From Lunularia cruciata (taxonomy: Eukaryota; Streptophyta; Marchantiopsida; Lunulariales; Lunulariaceae), in NCBI GenBank assembly GCA_948567375.1, contig OX419761.1:40834243-40898242 (forward strand): a DNA stretch of 64,000 nucleotides. The letters run 5' to 3'. The translations under genes were made by a program, and so were the position numbers. The notes beneath the pieces were generated by a model. The model worked only from the letters and a program-made list of their open reading frames with translations, ran no database searches and had not been told where the DNA came from. Shown in pieces: positions 19,439-31,333 of the stretch (its first letter is position 1; the number at the start of each line of letters is the position of its first letter).

Positions 19439-20130
19439 TGTGAGCCGGCCTGTCTCTCACTCAGGATGAACCTCTGATGGCTATTATGGTAGAGCACCAT
19501 GGACTAAGAAGGCAAGGAACCCCAACTCCATCATACTCCTCCAAGGCTAACACTCCAAGGCTCAAGACATTGCTCACTAGAGAACTCAATGAGAGAGAGA
19601 TAGTTGCAAATGGAAGGATGATGAGTACCTCTTCACCCCTTGTTTATATACTTGTGAAATAGTTATGTACCAAAGTTACTAATTACCGTAGTAACTCAAG
19701 TTACTAGACTAAAAGTCAAGTAAAGTCAAAAAGTAGAAAGGAATATCTATTCACATGGGCATATTCCCCTAAGCATGTGGTCCTATCTTGACCCAACCAC
19801 TAGGTCAAGGATTCCTTCACATGGGCTATCCTTGGACTAAAGAAGAATCCAAAACAAAAAGGCTTGCGGGCCCAAGAGTTCTCAACTTTTTCCTCAAAGC
19901 CAAACACCTAGGAACAATACCAAGTCAATACACTAAAATCCAAAATAGTGGTGCTCATCTTTTCTACTTCCTCTAAAGTAAGGTCCCCTCTATCCTAGCT
20001 ATGACTAACTTTAGCTAACCATGACTTATATAGAACCATCCTTTATCTCTATATAAATAATATCTCTTAAGTACTTGTAATACCAAGTTAAATATCACAA
20101 TACCACACACATGCACATATGGGTGTTACA
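19439..20130 (-). repeat. A1 5' LTR (692 bp)
   Basis: Plus-strand ends are TGTGAGCC...GGGTGTTACA. The primer site lies to its left, so it is the 5' LTR of A1. To its right is leader sequence of another A copy rather than flanking DNA, which implies A1 inserted into that leader or that copies recombined. Confidence 0.9.
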
Positions 20131-20501
20131 GTCCAACATGTAAACCCAAGTCAAGTAAGCCTCTCCTTTCTCTCAATCTCTTGCTCTGAAAAGTCAATGG
20201 ACATGAACTTGCCTTATGTCCCTTCTCTCCACATAAAAAACACTTAGACTCCCTCTTTCCTCCAAGTGGTGTAGGTTTTTGGATCCTCTCAACACTCTCT
20301 TCAAATTCTATTCTAAACTCTCTGAATGATAATGAACTACAAGGTATACAAATGGGTCCAAATTCCCTAACATAAGTTTGGCCCTCTCCTCCCCTAAAGT
20401 TCTATCCAAGTGAGCTTTCATAGCCTCCTTTAGTCTAATATAGAATTGTACATGGAACATTATCTTGCCTTCTAGAGAGGTCCCGACAACGGAACTAAAA
20501 A
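20131..20501 (-). mobile_element. leader fragment of another family A copy (A3)
   Basis: 20131-20322 matches the zinc-knuckle leader ORF (CFLCGEKGHKASSC on the minus strand). It then jumps at 20323 to sequence matching 19270-19438 of A1, a deletion of about 750 bp. The segment ends with a decayed primer site against the LTR at 20502. Confidence 0.8.
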
Positions 20502-21192
20502 TGTGAGCCGGCTTGTCTCTCACTCAGGATGAACCTTTTATGACTATTATGGTAGCACACCATGGACTAAGAAGGCAAGGAACCCCAATTCCATCAGACT
20601 CCGCCAAGGCTAACACTCCAAGACTCAAGACATTGGTCACTAAAGAACTCACTGAAAGAGAGATAGTTGCAATTGAAAGGATGATGAGTACCTCTTAACC
20701 CCTAGTTTATATACTTGTGAAATAGTAACGCACCAAAGTTACTAATTACTAGAGTAACTCAAGTTACTAGGCTAAAAGCCAAATAAAGTCAAAAAGTATA
20801 AAGGAATATCTATTCTCAAAGGCATATTCTACTAAGCATGTGAACTTATCTTGACCCTACCACTAAGTCAAGGATTCTTTCACATGGGCTATCCTTGGAC
20901 TATAGAAGAATCCAAACAAAAAGGCTTGCGGGCCCAAGAGTTCTCAACTCTTTCCTCAAAGCCAAACACCTAGGAATAATACCAAGTCAACACACTAGAA
21001 TCCAAAATAGTGGTGCTCATCTTTTCTACTTCCTCTAAAGTAAGGTCCTCTCTATCTTAAATATGACTAACTTTAGCTAATCATGACTAATGTTTGACCA
21101 TCCTTTATCTCTATATAAATAATATCTCTCAAGTATTTGTAATACCAAGCTAAATATCACAATACCACACACATGCACAAATGAGTGTTACA
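20502..21192 (-). repeat. A-family LTR shared by A3 (5') and A2 (3')
   Basis: This 691-bp LTR has a primer-site side on its left (20481-20497) and a polypurine tract on its right (21193-21209). It therefore serves as the 5' LTR of the A3 leader fragment and as the 3' LTR of A2. Such tandem sharing usually comes from unequal recombination between LTRs. Confidence 0.85.
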
Positions 21193-21302
21193 TTTACCCC
21201 TAGACTAAGTCTTCACTTTGTCCTCAAAGTGAAGGTCTCTCTACCTTCTATGATATATCTTCAACTTATCATGGTTAATCCTATCAGAGTGTCTTCCCCC
21301 CC

Positions 21303-21526
21303 AACTCCTTGAGATCTTAGGTATAATTGCCCCACACCTTTGGCACTATGAAAGGTCCAAAGTACCTAAGCAAAAACTTCTTTTGCACTCTCTTGAATTG
21401 AATGGAATCAAAAAACATTACCCAATCACCTTCTTTGAAAGGCTCCACCTTCTTCTTGCCTTGCTTCTTGTCATAGCACTCCTTTTTTTTCCTTTGGGCT
21501 TGCTCCACTCGAACCATAGCAAGCAC
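21303..21526 (-). pseudogene. A2 integrase C-terminal end
   Basis: MVRVEQAQRKKKECYDKKQG, then GDWVMFFDSIQFKRVQKKFL and RYFGPFIV, is the GPY/F-type DNA-binding tail. The frame joins ARAV at 23697-23880 once H is removed, which defines H as an insertion. Confidence 0.88.
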
Positions 21527-23696
21527 TGTTAGGGAATTTGTTTGGCCTCAAGAGTGCACCGGGCACTTGGCTGCTTGTGCTCAGCTTGTCTTTATTGTAG
21601 TCAATTTAGAGTTTCTCATAGACTGTCATTCTCTTCCTATTCCCTCTGGACCTCTTCCTTATCTTCCAGCAGCACTCCCATCAATGCCTCCTTGCAAAGG
21701 TTTTTGTTATCAGCCAAAGTTCCTTCCATGAAATGCCCTTAGCTCTCCTGCAAAATTTTTCTTTCTGTCCAGCCCTCTCTCTCCTGCACAGTCCTTCATT
21801 TTCTTGAGAAGAAACACCTTTTGCCTGCACTCTCAAGCCCTCTGCTTTCCTGCAAAAATTTCCTTTCTGTCCATCCCTCTCTCTCTTGCAAAGTCCTTCA
21901 CTCTCTTGAGAAGAACCACTTTCTGCCCTGCAATCTTGAGCCCTCACATTCCTACAAAAATTTCATTTTTGTCCCGCCCTCTCTCTCCTGCACAGCTCCA
22001 TTCCTTTGAGAAGAAAACCCTTTCTCTTGCCCTGCTGTCTCAAGCCCTCTATTTTCCTGCGAAAATTTCCTTTTTCCCAGCCCTCTCTCTCTTGCAAAGT
22101 CCTTCACTCTCTTGAGAAGAAGACACTTCCTGCCCTACAATCTCAAGCCCTACAATCTCAAGCCCTACCAGTCTTCCAGCAAAAATTTCCCTTCTGTCCC
22201 AGCACTTACTCTCCTGCACATGCTCCATTCCTTTGAGAAGAAAACCCTCTCTTGCCTTGCTGTCTCAAGTCCTCACATCTTCCTGCAAAAATTTCCTTTC
22301 TCCCAGCCCTCACTCTCCTGCAAAGTCCTTCACTCTCTTGAACATTTGCTCTACACTTGGAGAGCTTCTCTCTCTCTGCCCTAGCTCTACCAAGCCTTCA
22401 TTCCTACAAAATTCTCAATCTCACCAAGCCCTCACTCTCCTGCACATCTGCTTTGTCCTTTGAGAGCTTCTCTCTCTTTCTCCTAGCTCTATCAAGCCTT
22501 CATTCCTGCAAATTTTTTTGTCTCACCAAGCCTTCACTCTCTTGCACATTTGCTCTACCCTTTGAGAGCTTCTCTCTCTCTCTGCCCTAGCTCTACCAAG
22601 CCTTCATTCCTGTGAAAATTCTCAGTCTCACCAAGCCCTCACTCTCTTGCACATATGCTTTGCCCTTTGAGAGCTTCTCTCTCTCTGCCCTAGCTCTACC
22701 AAGCCTTCATTCCTGCAAAATTTCTCAGTCTCACCAAGCCCTCACTCTCTTGCATATTTGCTCTGCCCTTTGAGAGCTTCTCTCTATGCCCTAGCTCTAC
22801 CAAGCCTTCATTCCTGCAAAAATTCTCAGTCTCACCAAGCCCTCACTCTCTTGCACATTTGCTCTGCCCTTTGAGAGCTTCTCTCTCTCTGCCCTAGCTC
22901 TACCAAGCCTTCATTCCTGCAAAATTTCTCCTTCCTGCTGCCACTCCCCATCCACTTCTCTCTTCCCTGTGAAATCTTTCCTTTCTCTGGTCCGTTTCAG
23001 ACAGAAGCCCTTTTCTCAAGAATTCTCTCCTATAGCTTCCTCTGTCCAAAACTCTTCTCTTCTCAAAAATTTCTCTCTCTTGTTTGTTCCTCTGTCCAAA
23101 CCCTCTCTTCTCAAGAGTTTCTCTCCTAACCAAAATTACCTCTGATTATCACTGATCCCCACTCTTGCCAAATCCTTCGATGACTCTCTTCTCCTGTTAA
23201 CTCTTCCTGATTTCTCTCTCTACTGCTCTAGCTCAACCAAAACTCTCTTTGAGACTTCTTCCCCTGCAAAAAAACCCTTTGATAGTGCTCTCCTCCTTTG
23301 CCAAAACCCTTTTCCCGATCCGTTTCAGACCAAAGCCCTTTTCTCAAGAATTCTCTCCTATAGCTTCCTTTCTCTTGCCTGCCCAAAACACTTCCCCAAT
23401 TTTTCCTGCCTGCCCCATCCTTTTGCTACTACTGCTAACTAAATACTCTTCCTCCCCAAATAACATAACCAAACTCCAACACTTAAGTGACATGCAAATA
23501 AAACCCCGAGCTTATGTAACATTAAAGAAAACCCACCACTCAATTTCCTCCCTCTCTTAATACAAGAGAAAATCCTTGAGCTTATAGGACCACAAAACAA
23601 CTACCAGTCTCACCATAACATAAACCCTTGAGTTCTCTAACATGAAAAACTCACACCAAATGACACCAATACTATGTGTAGATTATTTTCCCGACA
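21527..23696. mobile_element. H: pyrimidine-rich LTR-like insertion (2.17 kb)
   Basis: Inserted in the A2 integrase, it opens TGTTAGGGAA and closes TTCCCGACA, giving imperfect inverted ends and LTR-type TG...CA termini. Flanks are GCAC (21523-21526) and ACAC (23697-23700), an imperfect short duplication. Nearly the whole plus strand is C/T rich, and much of it is tandem repeat. There is no RT or gag. The solo-LTR interpretation is likely but unproven. The ORFs within it are composition artefacts. Confidence 0.6.
22330..22930. repeat. tandem repeat, ~103-bp unit, six copies, inside H
   Basis: The marker GAGAGCTTCTCTC recurs at about 22360, 22461, 22563, 22668, 22771 and 22872, spacings 101-105 bp. 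Each unit also contains CTAGCTCTACCAAGCC, ATTCCTGCAAA and CCTCACTCTC. More diverged units of similar length extend left to about 21735. Confidence 0.88.
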
Positions 23697-24324
23697 ACAC
23701 CGCTCTTGCCTCTTCCAATTCCATGAGTTGATCCTTCCTTGACTTCTCTACATCACCTCCTTGTGCTTTCTTCAATCTCTTATGAATGCTTTGGAAGGTA
23801 GGAAGATCAAACTGAATAGTTAAGGTAGACACAATACCATATACCAATTGAAATGGAGAATATCCGGTGGAAGTCTTCATGGTTGTCCTAAACTCCTACA
23901 AAACTGCATGAATCCTCTTATCCCAATGATGTTTAGCTCCTTCCTTTTTTGCATCTTTGGCCAACATCATGCACAAGGTCCGATTGGTTCTTTCTACCAA
24001 GCCATTAGAATTTGGCTTATAGGATGTAGTTACTCTATGTGTGATAGAGAAATGTCATAGCATAGCTATAGTGATACTTCTTGTAAACTCTTTTTCTCTA
24101 TCAAAACCAACTCCAAAGTGCATCCAAACCTAGTGATAATTTGTTCATAAAGAAATCTACCAACTTCATCTTCATTCTTGTACCTCAATGGTCTAGCCTC
24201 AACCCACTTGGTAAGGTAATTAGTTACTACCACAATGTACCGATTGTTCCTTGGGGTTCTATTGAGAGGACCTACATAATCAATTCTCCACTTCTCAAAG
24301 GTCCTAGCAATGGAATTGATCTAA
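23697..24324 (-). pseudogene. A2 integrase core (decayed)
   Basis: The frame 23697-23880 reads TSTGYSPFQLVYGIVSTLT, the end of the core. Further right, RTLCMMLAKDAKK (near 23960) and the GLVERTN equivalent are readable with stops. The part nearer 24300 (FEKWRIDYVGPLNRTP) begins the core. The region is interrupted by G2 at 24330, and the zinc domain resumes beyond 27804. Confidence 0.82.
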
Positions 24325-24329
24325 GTGGT

Positions 24330-27300
24330 TGTGGTACCCACATTTTTTTTGTTTTTCTATGATAAGTCGTGTTTAAGAGAAGAAGCAAGCATTGAAAGTC
24401 AAATTGCGGGCAAAGAATGGACAAAATTAACTTTGGAGGACATCTGAAGAAGATGACATCGGATCCGATGATGGAGGTACTTGGAAGAGGAGTATGACGG
24501 AAAAAGTCCAAAGATCACCGTCTTTGGGCTGGAAGGCGCAGGAGAGACGAAGACCATTTAACAACCTTGGTACGTGGCAAGAAAGTACATTTCAAGAAAC
24601 AGCAAGGGCAGAAGAAGCATGTCTTGACGATGACCGAGAGTTGCACACAGAAGAGAGAAATTTGAAGTTGAAATTGATTGAAGAATGACTGCGATTCAGG
24701 GAAATATAAAATGGTGACTACGCAAGGAAAAGTTGAATGTTCTGAGTAAATTTCCAATCCATTTGAGTAGTCATCTTGCAGTAATGCGTGTCCGGAAGCC
24801 CATCAAGAGTGAGATTTTCCAAAACCCTGAGGGAGTTAGAGTGTCTCGTCCAGGAGAGGGTCTCATCTTCCAACATTGTAGAACAAGAGAACAGATCATG
24901 GCAAAGAAGGTGGCCAATGCGCTGGCGGTGTGAGGTTTCACAATCCGAAGAGTAGATGTAGTAGCTAGAATCAAAGTCTTGATTAGACTTTGTATTACAT
25001 TTTTAGCATGGAACTGGAATTTCAGTTTCTCGGGAGTGATGGCAGAGATCACTGCCAGTAATTGTGGGGGCGATGATGGCCATGTTCAAGCCAGAACAAA
25101 CCACCTACGTGAACATGCAGCAAGTCGTCTTCTTCCATCAAATGTTTGTAGGAGCTCCCGTGAATTGGGCAAAGTGCTTTCACCACCGAACAAGCCAGAT
25201 GGTGGTTAATTGGCGAACGGGCTTGCCACCACATTACTTTGCACCGTTCGTAGCACACTTCTACTTCAGACTGAACTTGCTGACCAAAGAAGAGCGTCAT
25301 TGTATGGTGTCTCACATGCATCCGGATTAACGACGGGAAGCAGATGAGGAAGAGCACCAGTATATGCTGCATCTTTGAGCAAATGATGAATTCTTCTCAA
25401 AGACCGGACAATGGAAAGTCAAAGAAATTACCAATCCAAAGACAAAGAAACATGGCAAACCCAAAGAAGCGAGGTTGCCTCCCACACAAAGGAAGACTCG
25501 GCGGCTGACTTTAAAGCCTACAAAGATCCTAAAAGAGGCATAATCGGGATCGGAGTCTGGGGAAGAAACTGAGTCGCAAGAGGAGGAATCTGAAGAAGAG
25601 GAGCTCACCTTAAAAGTGAGGAGTCTAGGAGCGATAGCGAGGGGGAGCTAGAAGTTCAGCAATCGGTGGCAGTAAGTGAGGCTTGTCAGGCAATGGTGGT
25701 GACCAAGTCGAGACCAAAAGAGAAAGGGGAGAATCCTGCGGGGCCGAGTTCAAGAGGCCAAGACAAAGAAAGTACCGAAATGCTGAAGATACAAAGATCT
25801 TGACTTTGGATGAAGGAGCCGATGACGGAGGAGAAGACTCCAGATGAAGATGGCGATGAAGAGGAAGAAAAATTTGGCGGGATATCATATTTGACGAAGG
25901 TGGTCACACCGTTGCTAGAGCTATTGAAGGAGCATCGGAGGGTAATTCCCCAAGATCATAGGAAGGGGATGAATGAGTTGTAGGTGGTGAAGCATCTATT
26001 GAGTGAAGTGAAGGTGTTGCAGAAGCAAAAGTCCGAAGAAGTAAGGAAGTGGAAGGAATTTGGAGGGAGGAAGGCTTGATGAAGAAAACTTTGACCATGC
26101 TACAAGAAAGCTATGAAGAAAAAGAAAAAGAATTGCAGAGGTGAGCCGGAGAATTAACGGAACAAGCAATGTGGCTTAGCAAGATGAAGGAGGAAGTGAG
26201 TGATGTGCGCATCGAGAATGTTCATTTGAAGGCGATGACCATCGTAATGGAGCAGGTGTTGGAATGTTTGAAGAAGAGTGCAGCAGCAAAAGATCAAGCG
26301 TGGCAAAGAGAGTTGGCAGCTAGGCAAGAAGAGGAGGAACGATTATGAGAACTTGCAAGGAGCGCGGAAAGGCAGAGCCTGCAGTATGTAGAGGAAAAGA
26401 AGATGCTTGTTGTAGAATATGAAGACAAGTTGAAGATGTATCGTGAGGAGTTGAAGGTAGAGCACTCTTGAGGATATGCATCGGAATTAGTAGGAGAAGT
26501 TGTAGGGAAGTTAAGAGCAATCTTAAGCACGGAGGCTGAAGGGAGATTGGAGGAAGCTCACCTACATGAGTTGAAGTTACTTGTGCAGGAAACTTGGAGG
26601 AGAAAAGCCAAGGATGTGGACATGAACACCTTATTGATTTGATTGAGAGAACACGTAGATAGGAAAATGTTAGATGTAGAGAACAATGTTAGTCTTAGAC
26701 TAGATTTAGTCAATTTGGAGTTAGAGAAGATTCGGAATAGTGTGACAATGGAGAAGAAACCCGATGTCACAGAAGTAGGAATTTAGGTGTCATTGAACTT
26801 GGTAATTGGCACATTAGAGAAGAGTGGGTCAGGAGATAGAGAGTTAGATAAGTCACTCTTGAGCTCAATTGTAGTTCCTAGTGTAGAAGTCATAGAATTA
26901 GTGCAAGAATTGGTAGAATCAGCTATACCCAAAGAAGGCGAAGTATTAAGAAGATCATTGGGTTTGGAAGCCGATGATGAGTAGACATCGGGTCAAGCTA
27001 AGTATCAATTTTGAGATAGGAAGAGGCAGATATAAAAAGATAGCCTATCACATAGGATCTGTAGGTAGGAAGAGATGTTAGGAAGTGGTGCCTAGGTAGG
27101 CAAGTCTGCCGGTTGCTTCAATATTTAAGTGGAGCATTTGCAGTACGATGTTATTCATTATTCATATTTCTAAAGATAGATAAAGCAAAGTGCTGTTCTC
27201 AATACTCGTCGCTTAAGCTTAATTCCGATTGTCTATTTCATGTTTGTAATTGTGAGTGTGTGGAAAATTCCGAAGAGCAAGTCAGTGTGTTTGTGGATGT

Positions 27301-27798
27301 TGGAATATGTAGCCTTGATCTTCATTCTGTGTGTTTGATCCTAAGTGAAGTGCATCGGAGCAATCCCTTGACAGATTTGAGAGGAATTGTAGTGTTGGTA
27401 GTATCTTGCATTTGTGAGTGTAGCACAAAGTTGATGTGAAGAAATTTTGATCAAGGAAGTTGTACCTTCAGTGGAGGGGTGGAACACAATTCTAAGGCAA
27501 AATTGTTCTTTGTAGTGAAGTGCCGTCTTTGGGAGAATCTGAATCATCACAATCAAGAGTTGTTTGGACAGAATTTGCTATGATGTGATTATGTGTGTAT
27601 TCGTGACAAGTTGTCAAGATTGTGAGCTTGTTACTCTCTTTTGGGTGTAGTTTCTACCTGAGAGATTAAAGAAGCAACCAAGAAGAACTGCAATTGTGAC
27701 TTTTGACTTTGTATTTCACCAATTCTGGATAGTATCTCTATGGGAACAAAATTTACTTACCCAATTACCGCAAAAGTGATATTTTCCGGGTTGTCACA
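24330..27798 (+). mobile_element. G2: long-form giant solo LTR (3.47 kb), 5-bp target duplication GTGGT
   Basis: Ends TGTGGTACCCACA...GGTTGTCACA, flanked by GTGGT at 24325-24329 and 27799-27803. It interrupts the A2 integrase in a place where A1 is continuous. It is colinear with G1 through its whole length, including the broken internal ORF (about 24471-26990). A TATTTAAG motif near 27123-27130 occupies the same place as in the other G units and may be the core promoter. Confidence 0.87.
24733..26990 (+). pseudogene. G2 copy of the coiled-coil ORF (broken)
   Basis: Colinear with the G1 ORF. Open pieces are MNVLSKFPIHLSSHLAVMRV (24733-24933), ITFLAWNWNFSFSGVMAEIT near 24990-25050, the FKPEQTTYVNMQQVVFFHQM segment (25064-25330), then the acidic and coiled-coil region 25330-26640 with scattered stops, and the tail LNLVIGTLEKSGSGDRELDK (26787-26984). 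The breaks differ from those in G1, so the ORF was intact in a common ancestor. A ~100-bp segment present in G1 (RWTESDWKLVLG) is deleted near 25065. Confidence 0.6.
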
Positions 27799-27803
27799 GT
27801 GGT

Positions 27804-28192
27804 GGAGTGGAAGTAGATTTTCTAGCAAAAGCTTGACAAACATGACAAGGTTTGCAATTATCAAGACAATCCTTGAAAATCCCTCTCCAATGGTAACTTG
27901 CATCTAGAATCTTGAAAGAAGTCACCTTTCATGCAAAGTGTCCTCCACACACTAAACCTTCATGAAACTCCTTTATGAGTAGGATAGAGTCTTCCTTATC
28001 CATTGCTCTTCAAAGAAGACCATCTGCTCCTTGGTGAAAAAGAATATCCTCCACCATTTTATAAGGTCTAGATCTTGTTACAAGGGCCTTCCTCTCCCTA
28101 ACATGCATCCTTTTTGGATAGTTACCTCTTGTCACAATATCCACAATCTCCTTGTACTCCATTGGAACCTCTTGAGTGACTGAGATTGTCAT
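27804..28192 (-). pseudogene. A2 integrase zinc-binding part
   Basis: MTISVTQEVPMEYKEIVDIV (28010-28192) leads into the HHCC segment with FHEGLVCGG and CKPCHVCQAF around 27820-27970, matching A1. Stops interrupt it. Confidence 0.85.
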
Positions 28193-28195
28193 GAG

Positions 28196-29590
28196 CTACT
28201 CATCCAAGAAGGAATCATCCACTGGCTCAACTTCATCATGATTATAGGCCCTAGATAACAAAATTGCATTTGCATGTTTCTTTCTTGGCCTATCCTCAAT
28301 GATGTAGTCATACTTAGACAAGAGTATCATCCACCTTGCTAGCCTCCCTTCCACATTAGGCTTGTTGAAGATGTACTTCAAAGCCTTGTGATCTATGAAA
28401 ATGGTGGCTTTTCCTCCAATCAAGTAGTGTCTAAACTTCTTGAGACCAAAGATCACTGCCAATCCTTCTCTCTCCATTGACAAAGTAGTTCTTTTCTACT
28501 TAAACCATCTGCCTATTAACATAAGCTATTGGATGATCATGCACATCTTGGTCTTATTGACTAAGAGTGCATCTTATAGCTACATTCAAAAAATCAATGT
28601 AGAGGATGAAAGGCTTACTCCAACCAGGTTAAGCAAGAATTGAAGCTACAACAAGGGATTGCTTGAGCTCCTCAAAAGCTTTGAGAGCCTCCTTGTCCTC
28701 CAAAATCACCATGTAATCTACACCCTTCTTCATGTAGATGGTCAATGCATAAGCCTTGTTGTAAAATGAGAAGATGGACCTCCTATAGAACCCAACTATC
28801 TCCAAGAATTGGCATAACTTTGTCAAGCTTGAAGGGAATGGAAGGTTTGAGATTTTCCTCACCTGCTTAGGATCAACTGCTATTCCATCCTTGGAGATAA
28901 TATGCCCCAAAAGTAGACCTTCTTCACATCCAAAAATGCACTTCTCCGGGTTGAGTGATGCATTTGCCTCATCCAAGCATTGCAAGACCTTGATTAGGTG
29001 CTCAAAGTGCTCCTCCTTGCTCCCATAGACACAAAAGTCATCAATGAAGTCTTTCACAAATTTCCCAATGAAAGGTTCAAATACCTTGTTCATGAACCAT
29101 TGGAATGTGGCTAGAGCATTGCAAAGCCCAAAAGGCATGACCTTGAAGGTATAAGTTCCCCAAGGTGTGGTAAATGTGGTGAGTTGTTGATGCTTTAGTG
29201 CAATCTTGATTTGTTTTTATCCACTATAACCATCTCCAAAACTATACCTCTCATGACCTGTAACCTCATCCAAGATCTCATAAATGAATGGTAATGGGTT
29301 ACAACATTGAGCTTCTTATAATCCACACATACTCAAAGCTTGCCATTCTTATTCTTCACAATTGGAAACACAAGTTCTGAATTCTCCACCTCAAAGATAA
29401 ATCCAATTTCCTTGAGCTTATCAATCTCTTCCTTCACAACCAAAGCTATTGGTGGGGTAATGCAATGTTGCTTTTGGCGGATTGGTCTTGCATGTGACTC
29501 CACCTCTATCTTGTGCTCCCTCAAGGAGACTTCCTTGAGATCCTTGTAATTGAAAGCAAATGTGGATGAACTTGCAGAAAATCTCCTCAA
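28196..29590 (-). pseudogene. A2 RT and RNase H (decayed)
   Basis: The best piece (28629-29138) reads MPFGLCNALATFQWFMNKVF, the catalytic box DFIDDFCVYGS and ISKDGIAVDPKQVRKISNL. RNase H continues (28196-28483) with EREGLAVIFGLKKFRHYL and IDHKALKYIFNKPNVEGRLA. The fingers region (29300-29590) has deletions. Stops after VVASILA and in the SQ-DQD segment are the same as in A0 (TAA at equivalent codons), which A1 lacks. Confidence 0.9.
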
Positions 29591-30654
29591 ATCTCACTTT
29601 TTCCTCCTTGGTAATATTTGGACCATACTTGAGAGTAGATAACCTCCTTTCTATCTCCTCAAGTGTCAATGGTGATTTATCCGGGCCCTTCAAAACCTCT
29701 AGCTTAGGTGAAAAATCCATAGCACATAAGGGATACACATCTGAATCAGATTCAAATTCATCCTCCTCCGTGGAAGTCTCCTCTTCCATGCTTGTGTCCA
29801 AACCTAAAGCTTTTCTTCAGAATTTGATTCCCATTAATCAGAAGATGGTGTATTTGAATGTGAAGTGTTGGTGGTGTTAGTCACAAGAACTGTGACGCTA
29901 TGGTTTGATGGCCCAATCCTCAAGTACCCTTTGTACCATTAATCAGTTGTGTGTGCTAGTCTCAACCATGGCCTCCAAGTCATAACTTGAATCCTCCAAA
30001 CTTGGAAAGTCATGAGATTTTGAACTCCCATAACTAAAACTACCACCTTATCCATCACCCCCATTGGTCAAACTTGTTGCTTGTTTGCCATGCTCACCAC
30101 AAATATTGAAGATCTTGAAGGTATCATACCCAACTTCTTCATCAACCTTTCTGATATGGAATTCATTGCTGATCCTCCATCAACCAATGCATCCTTGATG
30201 TTGTGACCATTCACTCTCACATCAATCTTGGAGGTATATTCACAAGCCTCCCATGGTGCTTGTTTGGCATCCACTACCCCCATTGATATTGGAGCTTTTG
30301 CCTTCTTCTTCCTTTTGCTCCTTGTAGAACTCAAACCACCTCTCAGCTCCTTTCTCAAAGTAGGATTAAAAGGAATCACTTGGCCCACTATGATGTTAGC
30401 CTTGTGACTACCAACATCCTCCAAGACATTGTAGTTCCATTGTTGTTTTGAGATCAAGAAGTCCTCCATCCTCAACTTCTTCCTTAGAGTCTTTGGTGTT
30501 GATGGTGTTGAAGTGCTTGTGTGAGTGCTTTTACTAGACCTAGGAGTCTCCTTGCTAAGAGTAAATCCTTGAGAAGAATGCATATTATATGCAAAACAAA
30601 CTCTCTTCTTCTCTTGTGCCAAAAGATCCAAATGAAGACCTTTGGAGTTTGAGC
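29421..30654 (-). pseudogene. A2 protease and linker (decayed)
   Basis: Readable as DFLISKQQWNYNVLEDVGSH, VNGHNIKDALVDGGSAMNSI (protease active-site region with a G-G-S sequence after Asp) and FVVSMANKQQV (30068-30676). The acidic linker DTSMEEETSTEEDEFESDSD follows at 29421-29801. The frame is closed by several stops near 29830-30060. The 5' end abuts the solo LTR at 30655. Confidence 0.87.
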
Positions 30655-31333
30655 TGTGAGCCGGCCTGTCTCTCACTCAGGATGAACCTCTGATGGCTAT
30701 TATGGTAGCGCACCATGGACTAAGAAGGCAAGGAACCCCAACTCCATCATACTCCTCCAAGGCTAACACTCCAAGACTCAAGACATTGCTCACTAGAGAA
30801 CTCAATGAGAGAGAGATAGTTGCAAATGAAAGGATGATGAGTACCTCCTCACCCCTTGTTTATATACTTGTGAAATAGTTATGTACCAAAGTTACTAATT
30901 ACCGTAGTAACTCAAGTTACTAGATTAAAAGTCAAGTAAAGTCAAAAAGTAGAAAGGAATATCCATTCACATGGGCATATTCCCCTTATCTTGACCCAAC
31001 CACTAAAGCAAGGATTCCTTCACATGGGCTATCCTTGGACTAAAGAAGAATCCAAAACAAAAAGGCTTGCGGGCCCAAGAGTTCTCAACTCTTTCCCCAA
31101 AGCCAAACACCTAGGAATAATACCAAGTCAACACACTAAAATCCAAAATAGTGGTGCTCATCTTTTCTACTTCCTCTAAATTAAGGTCCCATCTATCTTA
31201 GCTATGACTAACTTTAGCTAACCATGACTAATATAGAACCATCCTTTATCTCTATATAAATAATATCTCTTAAGTACTTGTAATACCAAGCTAAATATCA
31301 CAATACCACACACATGCACAAATGGGTGTTACA
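30655..31333 (-). repeat. solo A-family LTR (679 bp), flanked by GAGC
   Basis: Ends TGTGAGCC...GTGTTACA on the plus strand. It interrupts the gag-protease junction, which reads GGAGTTTGAGCACTCTCC uninterrupted in A1. GAGC is present on both sides (30651-30654 and 31334-31337). No body accompanies it, so it is a solo LTR from recombination. Confidence 0.87.

Larger units (their letters stand above)
14051..20130 (-). mobile_element. Ty3/gypsy family A, copy A1 (5' LTR to mid-integrase)
   Basis: On the minus strand this runs 5' LTR (19439-20130), primer site, ~1.5 kb leader with an extra ORF, gag, protease, RT, RNase H and the first part of integrase. It stops at 14051 against the B1 LTR. It is the best preserved A copy: frames stay open for up to 464 codons. 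A deletion removes the RT active-site segment. Only the 5' LTR is in view, so age cannot be estimated from LTR divergence. Confidence 0.92.

Noticed and set aside
19477-19976. Repeated 61-62-codon frames (MAIMVEHHGLRRQ..., MTQPLGQGFLHMGYPW...)
   Set aside because: They recur only because the A LTR is repeated; they lie across the promoter and have no domain.
22330-22930. Possible CRISPR-like array
   Set aside because: Units are contiguous 101-105-bp tandem copies without unique spacers, in a plant genome.
21804-23560. Ser/Leu/Pro-rich frames in the pyrimidine-rich region
   Set aside because: A C/T-rich strand has few stop codons, so open frames are expected; they follow the tandem repeat, not a protein pattern.
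24330-27798. G units as DNA transposons or Helitrons
   Set aside because: TG...CA ends, 5-bp target duplications and no transposase or terminal inverted repeat beyond a few bases fit an LTR better.
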